Assembly: GCF_022811845.1 (NCBI RefSeq) | Contig: NZ_CP064266.1 | Location: 1,488,001 to 1,552,000, forward strand | DNA length: 64,000 bases | Origin: Bacillus pseudomycoides | GTDB taxonomy: Bacteria; Bacillota; Bacilli; Bacillales; Bacillaceae_G | Direction of reading: 5' to 3' | Shown here: piece after piece, positions 26,342 through 35,569 of the stretch | Position numbering within the stretch: position 1 is the first letter of the stretch | How the letters are laid out: the number at the start of each line of letters is the position of its first letter | Notes under the pieces: model-generated | What the model saw: only the letters and a program-made list of their open reading frames with translations | Told to the model about the DNA's origin: nothing | Database searches by the model: none | Made by a program: the position numbers and the translations under genes

Positions 26342-26697
26342 GGGAACTGAGGCAAAGATTGATTGAAGAACAGAATCCAAATTCTGCTAAAGAACATATA
26401 ATACAACAGAATGAAAACAGAAGGCGATTATACCGCCGTTTAGCAGTTTTTTTTGTTTTTGCTTTTACAATTATTGCAAGTATTAGTGTAACGTTTTATC
26501 AGCAAAATGGTTCCATTAAGGCAAAAGAAGTAAAGATTGAAGAGATGCAAAAAGAATTGGATTCATTAACAAAAAAAGAAAAAAAACTAAAAGATGATGT
26601 TCAAAAGTTGAATGACGAAGAGTATGTTTTAAAGATTGCTAGGAGGGATTATTTCTTCTCTGGAAAAGGGGAGATAATTTTTCCTGTTTCTAAGTAG
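26338..26697 (+). CDS. divIC: Cell division protein DivIC (FtsB-like)
   Basis: A 119-residue bitopic division protein. The N-terminal cytoplasmic part (about 1-37) is charged, a single transmembrane helix follows at about 38-60 (LAVFFVFAFTIIASISV), then a coiled coil (about 67-100) rich in K, E and L. It forms a complex with FtsL and DivIB at the septum. The ATG at 26338 follows GGGGGAC and overlaps the yabQ stop; a longer frame starting inside yabQ is not conserved. Confidence 0.93.
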   Translation: MRELRQRLIEEQNPNSAKEHIIQQNENRRRLYRRLAVFFVFAFTIIASISVTFYQQNGSIKAKEVKIEEMQKELDSLTKKEKKLKDDVQKLNDEEYVLKIARRDYFFSGKGEIIFPVSK

Positions 26698-26727
26698 GTA
26701 GTGTCTTATTGACACTATATTTTAGGA
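26697..26727 (+). terminator. Weak terminator after divIC
   Basis: A short stem TAGTGTC/GACACTA with a 5-base loop is followed by TATTTTA. The T run is interrupted, so termination may be partial. Confidence 0.4.
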
Positions 26728-26784
26728 TTATATATAATAAAGTAAAATTTGACTTTTTAATCACTAAGGAGGAGCATTTTTTTT

Positions 26785-27309
26785 ATGTCAATCGAGGTAG
26801 GCAGCAAGTTACAAGGTAAAGTAACAGGTATTACAAATTTTGGGGCTTTTGTGGAGCTGCCAGAAGGCTTAACGGGTCTTGTTCATATTAGTGAAGTTGC
26901 TGATAATTACGTGAAGGATATTAATGACCACTTAAAAGTAGGCGACCAAGTAGAAGTAAAAGTTATTAATGTTGAAAAAGATGGGAAAATTGGTCTATCT
27001 ATTAAAAAAGCGCAAGAACGTGTAAGAACAGAAGGAGACCGTCCACGCGGTGAATACCAACGTGGTGGAGGAGACCGTCCACGCGGTGAATACCAACGTG
27101 GTGGAGGAGATCAACAACGTTCTGGACGTCCACAACGCAATCGTTCTTTTAACAGAGATAACCGTGGTGGCCGTGATAATGGTGGCAATCAAAAAGAAAC
27201 GTTTGAGCAAAAGATGGCACGCTTTTTAAAAGACAGTGAAGATCGTTTAACTTCTTTAAAGCGTAATACAGAATCTAAACGTGGTGGCCGTGGCGCTCGT
27301 CGCGGATAA
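26785..27309 (+). CDS. yabR: S1-domain RNA-binding protein YabR
   Basis: A 174-residue protein with a single S1 RNA-binding domain (about residues 5-75; GKVTGITNFGAFVELPEGLTGL) similar to the S1 repeats of polynucleotide phosphorylase. The C-terminal half is low-complexity and rich in R, G, N and Q, with two exact copies of a 12-residue RGG-like unit (residues 85-108) and a basic GGRGARRG end. It is clearly longer than B. subtilis YabR (about 128 residues). The ATG at 26785 has an AAGGAGGAG site. Its precise function is unknown. Confidence 0.88.
   Translation: MSIEVGSKLQGKVTGITNFGAFVELPEGLTGLVHISEVADNYVKDINDHLKVGDQVEVKVINVEKDGKIGLSIKKAQERVRTEGDRPRGEYQRGGGDRPRGEYQRGGGDQQRSGRPQRNRSFNRDNRGGRDNGGNQKETFEQKMARFLKDSEDRLTSLKRNTESKRGGRGARRG
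27037..27108 (+). repeat. Perfect 36-bp tandem duplication within yabR
   Basis: Two identical 36-bp units (27037-27072 and 27073-27108) encode DRPRGEYQRGGG twice. A degenerate third unit (DQQRSG) follows. The frame is kept, so copy number changes would alter only tail length. Confidence 0.93.
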
Positions 27310-27340
27310 AACGAACGTTTTATTCTTAACATATAGAGAG

Positions 27341-27375
27341 GCGCCCGGAGTAAGTCACTCGGGGTGCTTTTTTAT
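27341..27375 (+). terminator. Terminator after yabR
   Basis: Stem GCGCCCGGAG (27341-27350) pairs with CTCGGGGTGC (27358-27367) with one internal mismatch and is followed by T6. Confidence 0.78.
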
Positions 27376-27423
27376 GTAAATAAGTATATTTTTAAAAAAG
27401 AATAAAAAACTTTTTGAAACGTA

Positions 27424-27452
27424 TTGACTTTAAAGTAGATTTGATATAAGAT
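27424..27452 (+). promoter_or_regulatory. Candidate SigA promoter for tRNA-Met/tRNA-Glu
   Basis: TTGACT (27424-27429) and TAAGAT (27447-27452) have a 17-base spacer, 28 bases before the first tRNA. Confidence 0.6.
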
Positions 27453-27480
27453 ACTAATTGTCCGTTAAATAAGACGACAT

Positions 27481-27554
27481 GGCGGTGTAGCTCAGCTGGC
27501 TAGAGCGTACGGTTCATACCCGTGAGGTCGGGGGTTCGATCCCCTCCGCCGCTA
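27481..27554 (+). tRNA. tRNA-Met (CAT)
   Basis: A cloverleaf folds with anticodon CAT in loop TTCATAC. The 3' CCA is not encoded (the gene ends GCTA then TAT). An elongator type is likely: the acceptor starts with a closed G1-T72 pair, and the three G-C pairs of initiators are absent from the anticodon stem. Confidence 0.92.
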
Positions 27555-27567
27555 TATTTATTTTAAC

Positions 27568-27639
27568 GGCCCGTTGGTCAAGTGGTTAAGACACCGCCCT
27601 TTCACGGCGGTAACACGGGTTCGAATCCCGTACGGGTCA
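27568..27639 (+). tRNA. tRNA-Glu (TTC)
   Basis: The acceptor GGCCCGT pairs with ACGGGTC; the anticodon stem CCGCC/GGCGG encloses loop CTTTCAC (anticodon TTC). The 3' CCA is not encoded. Confidence 0.94.
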
Positions 27640-27643
27640 TCTA

Positions 27644-27678
27644 AAAAGATCATGCATAGCGCATGATCTTTTTTTTGT
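27644..27678 (+). terminator. Terminator after the tRNA pair
   Basis: A 12-bp stem AAAAGATCATGC/GCATGATCTTTT with a 5-base loop is followed by T4-8. Confidence 0.88.
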
Positions 27679-27799
27679 TAAGAAATTGTAAATAAGTACA
27701 AAGCTTCTACAAAAACATCCTATATTTTTGGAATTTTCTATCATTTTAAAGTGTTTATGTTTAACAACTTGTATATATATAGGTTTATTTTGAATAAAA

Positions 27800-27865
27800 A
27801 GTCGAACGATTATGTAGGCGTGAACTGTTGTTTTGACAAAAATCCCAATAATCATCTTTTATAAT
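27800..27865 (+). promoter_or_regulatory. Spo0A-activated spoIIE promoter with 21-bp spacer
   Basis: A consensus TTGACA (27833-27838) and a consensus TATAAT (27860-27865) are separated by 21 bases instead of 17. This unusual spacing is known for B. subtilis spoIIE, where Spo0A-P lets SigA polymerase use it. AGTCGAA at 27800-27806 and TGTCAAA on the minus strand at 27832-27838 are near matches to the 0A box TGTCGAA. Confidence 0.8.
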
Positions 27866-27900
27866 GACAGTAATTAAACTATGCAGGTGGTGTTAAAAAT

Positions 27901-30372
27901 ATGCCAAAAGCAGGAAGGAATACTGTGAATACAAGTACACTGGCTATGAATGATGGGCAACTCAGATCAATAACATGGACAAGCAAGTTGAAAGTGAAGT
28001 TAGAGCAAGTTTTCTTTAGATGGGGATTTGTTATTGCTGTAATCGGTTTTCTTTTAGGACGAGCATATATATTAACGAACATTTTACCGTTTGCACTACC
28101 GTTTTTTGCTGCTGTTTATGTAATGAAACGTGATAAGATGCCGCTCGCATTTCTTGCTCTTATGGGGGGGGCGCTTTCCGTTTCATTAGACAACCTACTT
28201 TTTGCCTTTGCATCTATTTTTACTTTCTTCATTTATAATATCTTCTTTAGTCGGTTTACACGTAAAATTGTTGGACTTGTACCATTTCAAGTATTTATCT
28301 CCGCATTAACCGCACATCTCGCTGTTGTTTACTTCGCGCAGCAAACCGTCACTATGTATGACTTACTCGTAAGTACCATTGAAGCAGGACTTAGTTTTGT
28401 TTTAACAATGATTTTTTTGCAAAGTGTACCATTATTAACAGAAAGAAAGGGAAAACAACAAGCACTAGAAACGGAAGAAATCGTTTGTTTAATTATATTG
28501 CTTGCATCTGTATTAACGGGTACAACAGATTGGTTTATTTACGACGCTTCAGTTCAACATATTTTCACTAGATATTTAGTACTATTATTCGCTTTTGTTG
28601 CAGGTGCAGCTACTGGTTCAACAGTAGGGGTTGTTACGGGATTGATATTGAGTTTAGCAAATGTAGGTAGTTTATCTCAACTTAGTCTATTGGCTTTTTC
28701 GGGGCTACTTGGTGGATTATTAAAAGAAGGGAAGCGCCTTGGCGTTAGTTTAGGGTTGTTAATTGGGACAAGTTTAATTACCTTATACGTCGATAAACAA
28801 GTAAATATTATAACAACTTTAATAGAATCTGGAGTAGCGATAGGGTTCTTTTTACTAACACCAAAGGTAATTATTGATCGGCTGGCTAAATTTATGCCAG
28901 GAACACAAGAACATTCTCAGGATCAACAACAATACTTACGAAGAATGCGTGATGTGACATCTAATAAAATTAATCAATTTGCAAATGTATTCTCTGCGTT
29001 ATCTAATAGTTTTTCGGTATATGGATATGTGGAGGAAGAGGATGAGGAAACAGAAGCTGATTTATTTTTAAGTACGATTACAGCAAAGACGTGTCAGTCA
29101 TGTTTTAAAAAGGATCAATGCTGGGTAGTGAATTTTGATAAAACGTATGATTACATGAAACAAATTATGAATGAAACGGAAGAAGGAACCCTTCAACATA
29201 ACCGTAAGCTAGTTCGTGAATGGGAAAAGCACTGCGTAAGAGGGAAAAAAGTAACGGATTTAATGGTGGGAGAATTAGGTCATTTCTATGAGGGGCAAAA
29301 GTTACGGAAACAAATGAAAGAGAATCGTAGAATTGTTGCCGAACAATTATTAGGTGTTTCAAAAGTGATGGAGGATTTTGCAAAAGAAATTCAGCGTGAA
29401 CGGGAAAATCACCAGGTGCAGGAAGAACAAATTTTACAAGCGTTTCGTGATTTTGGTGTTGAAGTGGAACATGTTGATATCTATTGTTTAGATAGAGGGA
29501 ATATTGATATTGAAATGATGATTCCGGCAGCATCTAATCAACACGGTGAATGTGACAAATTAGTTGCGCCAATGCTTTCGGATATTTTAAAAGAAAATAT
29601 TATTGTTAAACATGAAGAACCTTCTGCTTATCCAAATGGTCATAGCATGATATCTTTTGGATCAGCGAAAACATTTTCTCTGGATACAGGGCTTGCTACA
29701 GCAGCAAAAGGAGGCGGATTTGTATCAGGAGATTCGTATGCGATGATGGATTTAAGTGTTGGGAAGTATGCTCTTGCCATTAGTGATGGAATGGGCAATG
29801 GACAAAGGGCGCATATGGAAAGTAAGGAAACAGTAAAATTATTACAAAAAATATTACAATCCGGTATTGATGAAGAAATTGCTATTAAGTCTATTAATTC
29901 AATTCTTTCGTTGAGAACGACAGAAGAAATGTTTACAACACTTGATTTAGCTATGGTAGATTTACGTGATGCCAGCGCTAAATTTTTAAAGATTGGTTCA
30001 ACCCCAAGTTTTGTAAAACGTGGAAATAACGTTTTACAAATAGAGGCAAGCAATTTGCCAATGGGAATTATCGAGGATGTTGAGGTAGATGTTGTTGGTG
30101 AACAACTAAAAACAGAAGACATTCTAATTATGATGAGTGATGGGATTTTTGAAGGAGCACAGCATGTAGAAAATCATGAATTGTGGATGAAACGTAAAAT
30201 TAAAGAACTACAAACAGATGATCCCCAAGAAATTGCTGATATCATTATGGAAGAGGTTATTCGTTCTAGTGACGGATATATCAATGACGATATGACGATT
30301 GTCGTTGCCAAAGTAAAGAAGAATATGCCAAAGTGGGCTACGATTCCAATTATGGGTAAACAAGCACAATAG
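27901..30372 (+). CDS. spoIIE: Stage II sporulation protein E (SpoIIE phosphatase)
   Basis: An 823-residue membrane phosphatase that dephosphorylates SpoIIAA to activate SigF in the forespore and also acts at the polar septum with FtsZ. About ten hydrophobic segments fill residues 40-335; a central regulatory/FtsZ-binding region with four cysteines (CQSCFKKDQCW, and C near 443) follows. The PP2C-type domain (about 590-810) shows SDGMGNG at 628-634, MSDG at 745-748 and DD at 796-797 for manganese. The ATG at 27901 follows a GGTGGTG site. It is monocistronic. Confidence 0.96.
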   Translation: MPKAGRNTVNTSTLAMNDGQLRSITWTSKLKVKLEQVFFRWGFVIAVIGFLLGRAYILTNILPFALPFFAAVYVMKRDKMPLAFLALMGGALSVSLDNLLFAFASIFTFFIYNIFFSRFTRKIVGLVPFQVFISALTAHLAVVYFAQQTVTMYDLLVSTIEAGLSFVLTMIFLQSVPLLTERKGKQQALETEEIVCLIILLASVLTGTTDWFIYDASVQHIFTRYLVLLFAFVAGAATGSTVGVVTGLILSLANVGSLSQLSLLAFSGLLGGLLKEGKRLGVSLGLLIGTSLITLYVDKQVNIITTLIESGVAIGFFLLTPKVIIDRLAKFMPGTQEHSQDQQQYLRRMRDVTSNKINQFANVFSALSNSFSVYGYVEEEDEETEADLFLSTITAKTCQSCFKKDQCWVVNFDKTYDYMKQIMNETEEGTLQHNRKLVREWEKHCVRGKKVTDLMVGELGHFYEGQKLRKQMKENRRIVAEQLLGVSKVMEDFAKEIQRERENHQVQEEQILQAFRDFGVEVEHVDIYCLDRGNIDIEMMIPAASNQHGECDKLVAPMLSDILKENIIVKHEEPSAYPNGHSMISFGSAKTFSLDTGLATAAKGGGFVSGDSYAMMDLSVGKYALAISDGMGNGQRAHMESKETVKLLQKILQSGIDEEIAIKSINSILSLRTTEEMFTTLDLAMVDLRDASAKFLKIGSTPSFVKRGNNVLQIEASNLPMGIIEDVEVDVVGEQLKTEDILIMMSDGIFEGAQHVENHELWMKRKIKELQTDDPQEIADIIMEEVIRSSDGYINDDMTIVVAKVKKNMPKWATIPIMGKQAQ

Positions 30373-30397
30373 AGAAGTAGAATCTTTCTTGGTTATG

Positions 30398-30427
30398 AGG
30401 TCTAGGGTGATACCTAGACCTTTTTCT
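30398..30427 (+). terminator. Terminator after spoIIE
   Basis: Stem AGGTCTAGG/CCTAGACCT is followed by T5. Confidence 0.85.
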
Positions 30428-30593
30428 TATAGAAGAAAGTAATTTCATTTTTTCTGTGAAGATAGGAGGGGGATGTAAGATAAAAATGTGAATTTTGCAC
30501 ATCTTTTTTTTGCACAAAGTTTGTAAAAGTTGTACCATTATAAGCAAGGTAAAGTATGTTATTGTTTGGCTTTAATGAAAGGTGATTGCGAAG

Positions 30594-32024
30594 TTGAAAG
30601 ATACATTTGTTGAAAAAGTAGATGAGTTTGCAAAGCAGCATGATGTATTAGAGGAATATTCGACAATTGTTGTAGGAGTTTCTGGAGGCCCTGACTCTTT
30701 AGCTCTGTTATATTATTTATTAGAGAAAAGGGAAGAGAAGAAATTAAAGATTGTAGTCGCGCATGTGGATCATATGTTTAGAGGAGATGAATCCTATGAA
30801 GACTTACAATTTGTGGAGAACCTTTGCCGGGAGATCGGGGTTATTTGCGAAACGATAAGAATTAATGTATCGCAATATCAACAGCAATATGGAATGAATG
30901 CACAGGTGGCTGCTAGAGAATGCCGATATGCATTTTTGGAAAGAATAATGAAGAAATATGAGGCATCATATGTAGCACTTGGGCATCATGGAGATGATCA
31001 AGTGGAGACCATTTTAATGCGTCTCGTCCGCGGGAGTACGCCGAAGGGGTATGCTGGAATTGCTGTGAAACGCCCTTTCCATAGTGGATATTTAATTAGA
31101 CCTTTATTAGCGGTAACAAAGAAAGAGATCACCGCTTATTGTAATAGGATAGGCATTACACCACGTATGGATCCGAGTAATGAAAAAGAAGTATATACGA
31201 GGAATCGATTACGTAAGCATGTTCTACCTTATTTAAAAGAGGAGAATCCTCATGTGCATGAGCAATTCCAAAAATTTAGTGTACTTATGCAAGAGGATGA
31301 GGCATATTTGCAGGAATTAGCTTTTGAAAAGATGAATAAAGTAATTACAAAAAAAAGTGATAAAAACATTGTCTTATCAATTCCTGACTTTGAATCCATG
31401 TCTATGCCTTTACAAAGGCGAGGGATTCAACTAATATTAAACTATCTTTATGAATACAAGATTCCGTCTTCGCTTTCTTCTATACATATTGACAAAGTTA
31501 TTACATTTTTTAAACGGACACATCCCTCGGGGTCGCTTGATTTTCCTGCTGGTTTAAAAATTGTTCGTACATATGAAGAATGTAGTTTCCGATTTGAGCA
31601 AGAAATTGTTTTTCCTTTTTCACAAGTTTTATCAATACCAGGTGCCATTACATTAACAAATGGGGATGAACTTGAGGCAGAAGTAAAAGAGGAATTACCG
31701 AGTAACATGAATGAAACAGTATTTGTTGCTAAGTATAATGATATATCATATCCTCTTCTTATACGCTCTAGGGAAAATGGAGATCGCATGTCAATAAAGG
31801 GTATGAGTGGTACAAAAAAGATAAAAGCTATTTTTATTGAGGCAAAAGTACCAAAAGAAAAAAGGGAAGAGTGGCCGATTGTTTGTGATGCAAGCGGGAA
31901 CATTATTTGGGTTCCATTGTTGAAGCAATCTGCATTTGCTATTTCAAATGAAATAGCAGATAAGGATAAATATATTATTATTCACTACAAAAGCAAGGAG
32001 TCTTCCAGGAGGATAATGAAATGA
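30594..32024 (+). CDS. tilS: tRNA(Ile)-lysidine synthetase TilS
   Basis: A 476-residue PP-loop ATPase that converts C34 of the CAT-anticodon isoleucine tRNA to lysidine, switching it from methionine to isoleucine. The PP-loop SGGPDS is at residues 30-35 and the C-terminal TilS substrate-binding domain covers about 370-470. I chose the TTG at 30594, 9 bases after AAAGGTG, because it gives the MKDTFVEKVD start and length known in the B. cereus group; a GTG at 30582 overlaps that site. It overlaps hpt. In B. subtilis yabS and yabT precede it; here they are absent. Confidence 0.94.
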   Translation: MKDTFVEKVDEFAKQHDVLEEYSTIVVGVSGGPDSLALLYYLLEKREEKKLKIVVAHVDHMFRGDESYEDLQFVENLCREIGVICETIRINVSQYQQQYGMNAQVAARECRYAFLERIMKKYEASYVALGHHGDDQVETILMRLVRGSTPKGYAGIAVKRPFHSGYLIRPLLAVTKKEITAYCNRIGITPRMDPSNEKEVYTRNRLRKHVLPYLKEENPHVHEQFQKFSVLMQEDEAYLQELAFEKMNKVITKKSDKNIVLSIPDFESMSMPLQRRGIQLILNYLYEYKIPSSLSSIHIDKVITFFKRTHPSGSLDFPAGLKIVRTYEECSFRFEQEIVFPFSQVLSIPGAITLTNGDELEAEVKEELPSNMNETVFVAKYNDISYPLLIRSRENGDRMSIKGMSGTKKIKAIFIEAKVPKEKREEWPIVCDASGNIIWVPLLKQSAFAISNEIADKDKYIIIHYKSKESSRRIMK

Positions 32025-32563
32025 TGAATCAAGATATCGAAAAAGTATTGATTTCCGAAGAACAAATACAAGAAAAGGTGCATGAGCTAGGTGCAATTAT
32101 TGCAGAGGATTACAAAAATACAGTACCTCTTGCAATTGGTGTATTAAAGGGTGCAATGCCATTTATGGCAGACTTATTAAAAAGAACAGATACATATCTT
32201 GAAATGGATTTTATGGCTGTTTCTAGCTACGGTCATTCTACAGTTTCAACAGGTGAAGTGAAAATTTTAAAAGACCTTGATACTTCTGTAGAAGGTCGCG
32301 ATATTTTAATCGTTGAAGATATTATTGATAGCGGTCTTACATTAAGCTATTTAGTGGACCTATTCAAATATCGTAAGGCGAAATCTGTAAAGATTGTTAC
32401 GCTACTAGATAAACCAACTGGTCGCAAAGTCGATCTAAAAGCAGATTACGTTGGGTTTACTGTTCCTCATGAATTTGTTGTAGGATATGGCTTAGATTAT
32501 AAAGAGCAATATCGTAATCTTCCTTATGTTGGAGTATTAAAACCAAGCGTTTACTCAAATTAA
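32021..32563 (+). CDS. hpt: Hypoxanthine-guanine phosphoribosyltransferase
   Basis: A 180-residue purine salvage enzyme that transfers the phosphoribosyl of PRPP to hypoxanthine or guanine. The PRPP loop VEDIIDSGLT is at about 98-107. It starts at ATG 32021 (or the adjacent ATG at 32024) with an AGGAGG site inside tilS and overlaps its stop. The tilS-hpt-ftsH order is conserved in Bacillus, and Hpt has been reported to influence ftsH expression in B. subtilis. Confidence 0.95.
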   Translation: MMNQDIEKVLISEEQIQEKVHELGAIIAEDYKNTVPLAIGVLKGAMPFMADLLKRTDTYLEMDFMAVSSYGHSTVSTGEVKILKDLDTSVEGRDILIVEDIIDSGLTLSYLVDLFKYRKAKSVKIVTLLDKPTGRKVDLKADYVGFTVPHEFVVGYGLDYKEQYRNLPYVGVLKPSVYSN

Positions 32564-32648
32564 TTAAATACAGGCGTTATAATTGGATAGGAAAGTTTTT
32601 CTATGTTACGATTTACTATAGTGTTTATGCCGTGAGAGGAGGTTAGGA

Positions 32649-34550
32649 ATGAATCGTATCTTCCGTAATACCATCTTTTATTTACTGATATTCTTAGTAG
32701 TAATTGGAATCGTGAGCTATTTTAATGGTTCAACACAAAAAACAACATCAATTAGCTACGATAAATTCATTACTAAACTTGAAAAAGGTGAAGTGCGTAA
32801 TGTGCAACTTCAACCGAAAAATGGTGTATTTGAGGTAAAAGGACAATTTAACAATGCTAGCCAAGAAGAGCAATTTGTTACTTATGCACCAAATACTGAA
32901 GAATTACAAAAGAAAATTAATGACAAAGCGCAAGGTGCCGAAGTGAAGTATCAACCAGCAGAGGAAACAAGTGCTTGGGTGACATTCTTTACTTCTATCA
33001 TTCCGTTTGTGATTATCTTCATTTTATTCTTCTTCTTACTAAACCAAGCTCAGGGCGGCGGTAGCCGTGTTATGAACTTCGGAAAAAGTAAGGCGAAGTT
33101 ATACAATGATGAAAAGAAAAAAGTACGCTTCAGAGATGTAGCTGGAGCAGACGAAGAGAAACAAGAACTTGTTGAGGTAGTGGAATTCTTAAAAGATCCT
33201 CGTAAGTTTGCTGAGGTTGGTGCTCGTATTCCGAAGGGTGTTCTGTTAGTTGGACCTCCAGGTACAGGTAAAACATTACTTGCGCGTGCTGTTGCAGGTG
33301 AAGCTGGCGTTCCTTTCTTCTCTATTAGTGGTTCTGATTTCGTAGAGATGTTCGTCGGTGTTGGTGCTTCCCGTGTACGTGATTTATTTGAAAATGCGAA
33401 GAAAAATGCTCCTTGTATCATTTTCATTGATGAAATTGATGCAGTAGGTCGTCAGCGTGGGGCGGGTCTTGGCGGTGGTCACGATGAGCGTGAGCAAACG
33501 TTAAACCAACTTCTTGTTGAGATGGATGGATTCGGTGCAAACGAAGGTATTATTATCATCGCTGCAACAAACCGTCCTGATATTCTTGACCCAGCGTTAT
33601 TACGTCCAGGGCGTTTTGACCGTCAAATCACAGTGGATCGTCCAGATGTAAATGGACGTGAGGCAGTACTGAAAGTGCATGCTCGTAACAAACCACTTGA
33701 TGATGATATTAACTTAAGAGCAATTGCGACTCGCACACCAGGATTCTCTGGTGCGGATCTTGAGAACTTATTAAACGAAGCTGCATTAGTAGCTGCGCGT
33801 CAAGATAAGAAGAAAATTGATATGTCTGATGTCGATGAAGCGACAGACCGTGTTATTGCAGGTCCGGCTAAGAAAAGCCGTGTTATTTCTGAGAAAGAAC
33901 GTAACATCGTGGCATTCCATGAAGCGGGTCATACTGTAATCGGTGTCGTGCTTGATGAGGCTGATATCGTTCATAAAGTAACAATTGTCCCTCGTGGTCA
34001 AGCTGGTGGTTATGCGGTAATGCTTCCGAAAGAAGATCGTTACTTCATGACAAAACCAGAATTACTTGATAAAATCACTGGTTTACTTGGTGGTCGAGTG
34101 GCTGAGGAAATTGTGTTTGGTGAAGTTAGTACAGGAGCTCACAACGACTTCCAACGTGCGACTGGCATTGCGAGACGTATGGTAACGGAATTTGGTATGA
34201 GCGACAAGCTTGGACCAATGCAGTTTGGTAGCTCACAAGGTGGTCAAGTGTTCTTAGGAAGAGACTTCCATTCAGAACAAAACTACAGTGATGCAATTGC
34301 GCATGAAATTGATGTGGAAATGCAAACAATTATGAAAGAATGTTATGCTCGTGCAAAACAAATTCTTACTGAAAAGCGTGATAAGCTTGATATTATTGCA
34401 AAAACGTTACTTGAAGTAGAAACATTAGATGCAGAGCAAATTAATCACTTATATGATTATGGAGTTTTACCTGAGCGTAAAAAGTCGTCTGAAGATGTGA
34501 AAGTGAATATCACAATGAAAAAAGACGATGAGAATGCAGAAGATAAATAA
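32649..34550 (+). CDS. ftsH: ATP-dependent zinc metalloprotease FtsH
   Basis: A 633-residue membrane-anchored AAA protease. Two transmembrane helices (about 8-25 and 112-132) flank an extracytoplasmic domain. The AAA domain has GPPGTGKT at 202-209, a DEID Walker B and the LLRPGRFDR second region of homology; the zinc site HEAGH is at 424-428. The C-terminus is charged. It degrades membrane and regulatory proteins (such as Spo0E in B. subtilis) and is needed for sporulation. The ATG at 32649 has a GAGGAGG site. Confidence 0.97.
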   Translation: MNRIFRNTIFYLLIFLVVIGIVSYFNGSTQKTTSISYDKFITKLEKGEVRNVQLQPKNGVFEVKGQFNNASQEEQFVTYAPNTEELQKKINDKAQGAEVKYQPAEETSAWVTFFTSIIPFVIIFILFFFLLNQAQGGGSRVMNFGKSKAKLYNDEKKKVRFRDVAGADEEKQELVEVVEFLKDPRKFAEVGARIPKGVLLVGPPGTGKTLLARAVAGEAGVPFFSISGSDFVEMFVGVGASRVRDLFENAKKNAPCIIFIDEIDAVGRQRGAGLGGGHDEREQTLNQLLVEMDGFGANEGIIIIAATNRPDILDPALLRPGRFDRQITVDRPDVNGREAVLKVHARNKPLDDDINLRAIATRTPGFSGADLENLLNEAALVAARQDKKKIDMSDVDEATDRVIAGPAKKSRVISEKERNIVAFHEAGHTVIGVVLDEADIVHKVTIVPRGQAGGYAVMLPKEDRYFMTKPELLDKITGLLGGRVAEEIVFGEVSTGAHNDFQRATGIARRMVTEFGMSDKLGPMQFGSSQGGQVFLGRDFHSEQNYSDAIAHEIDVEMQTIMKECYARAKQILTEKRDKLDIIAKTLLEVETLDAEQINHLYDYGVLPERKKSSEDVKVNITMKKDDENAEDK

Positions 34551-34555
34551 GACAT

Positions 34556-34586
34556 GAAGGAGTGACAATAGTCACTCCTTTTTTAT
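34556..34586 (+). terminator. Terminator after ftsH
   Basis: A 10-bp stem AAGGAGTGAC/GTCACTCCTT with a 4-base loop is followed by T4. Confidence 0.87.
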
Positions 34587-34774
34587 GTTGAGGAATTTGT
34601 ATGCTTGTATATAAAATTGAATCTTCTTTGCGTTAAAAATTGAAATAGTGGGCCATCTTTTTGTAAAATGATGAAGATGGAAAAGCTGATTATATAGGTA
34701 TGTATGATATGATGGCAGTATCAGTTTTGTACATACTGCACAAATATAGATTAAATAAGATAAGTGGTGAGAAT

Positions 34775-35563
34775 ATGATTTTTGTATTGGATGTAGGGAA
34801 TACAAATGCGGTGCTTGGTGTATTTGAAGATGGGGAACTTCGTCAACATTGGCGTATGGAGACTGATCGCCATAAAACAGAAGATGAATACGGTATGTTA
34901 GTGAAACAATTACTTGAACATGAGGGACTTTCTTTTGAAGATGTGAAAGGAATTATTGTTTCCTCAGTTGTACCACCAATTATGTTTGCCTTAGAGCGTA
35001 TGTGTGAGAAGTATTTCAAAATTAAACCTCTTGTAGTAGGACCGGGAATAAAGACAGGTTTAAATATTAAATATGAAAACCCACGCGAAGTTGGAGCGGA
35101 TCGCATTGTAAATGCTGTGGCTGGCATCCAATTATATGGAAGTCCGCTTATTATTGTCGATTTTGGTACAGCGACTACATATTGTTATATTAACGAGAAT
35201 AAGCATTATATGGGTGGTGTAATTACACCGGGTATTATGATTTCGGCAGAGGCTTTATACAGTAGGGCAGCTAAACTTCCTCGTATTGAAATTACAAAAC
35301 CAAGTAGCGTTGTTGGGAAAAATACGATAAGTGCAATGCAATCTGGCATTCTTTATGGATATGTTGGACAAGTAGAAGGTATTGTAAAACGTATGAAAGA
35401 AGAAGCTAAACAAGAACCGAAAGTTATTGCAACTGGTGGATTAGCGAAGTTAATTGCGGAAGAATCTAACGTAATTGATATTGTAGATCCGTTTTTAACA
35501 TTAAAAGGCTTGCATATGTTATATGAACGTAATGCAAATTTACAACATGAGAAGGGTGAATAA
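34775..35563 (+). CDS. coaX: Type III pantothenate kinase
   Basis: A 262-residue ASKHA-fold kinase that phosphorylates pantothenate in the first step of CoA synthesis. The phosphate loop DVGNTN is at residues 6-11; the ADRIVNAVAG block and DFGTATTYC follow. The ATG at 34775 follows GTGGTGAG and gives the usual length; upstream in-frame codons are not conserved. It is seven bases from hslO, so the two are likely cotranscribed. Confidence 0.95.
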   Translation: MIFVLDVGNTNAVLGVFEDGELRQHWRMETDRHKTEDEYGMLVKQLLEHEGLSFEDVKGIIVSSVVPPIMFALERMCEKYFKIKPLVVGPGIKTGLNIKYENPREVGADRIVNAVAGIQLYGSPLIIVDFGTATTYCYINENKHYMGGVITPGIMISAEALYSRAAKLPRIEITKPSSVVGKNTISAMQSGILYGYVGQVEGIVKRMKEEAKQEPKVIATGGLAKLIAEESNVIDIVDPFLTLKGLHMLYERNANLQHEKGE

Positions 35564-35569
35564 ATAAGG

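Noticed and set aside
27481..27900. tRNA-associated integration site or genomic island
   Set aside because: There is no integrase, no direct repeat of a tRNA 3' end and no foreign genes; spoIIE and the tRNA pair belong to the conserved order.
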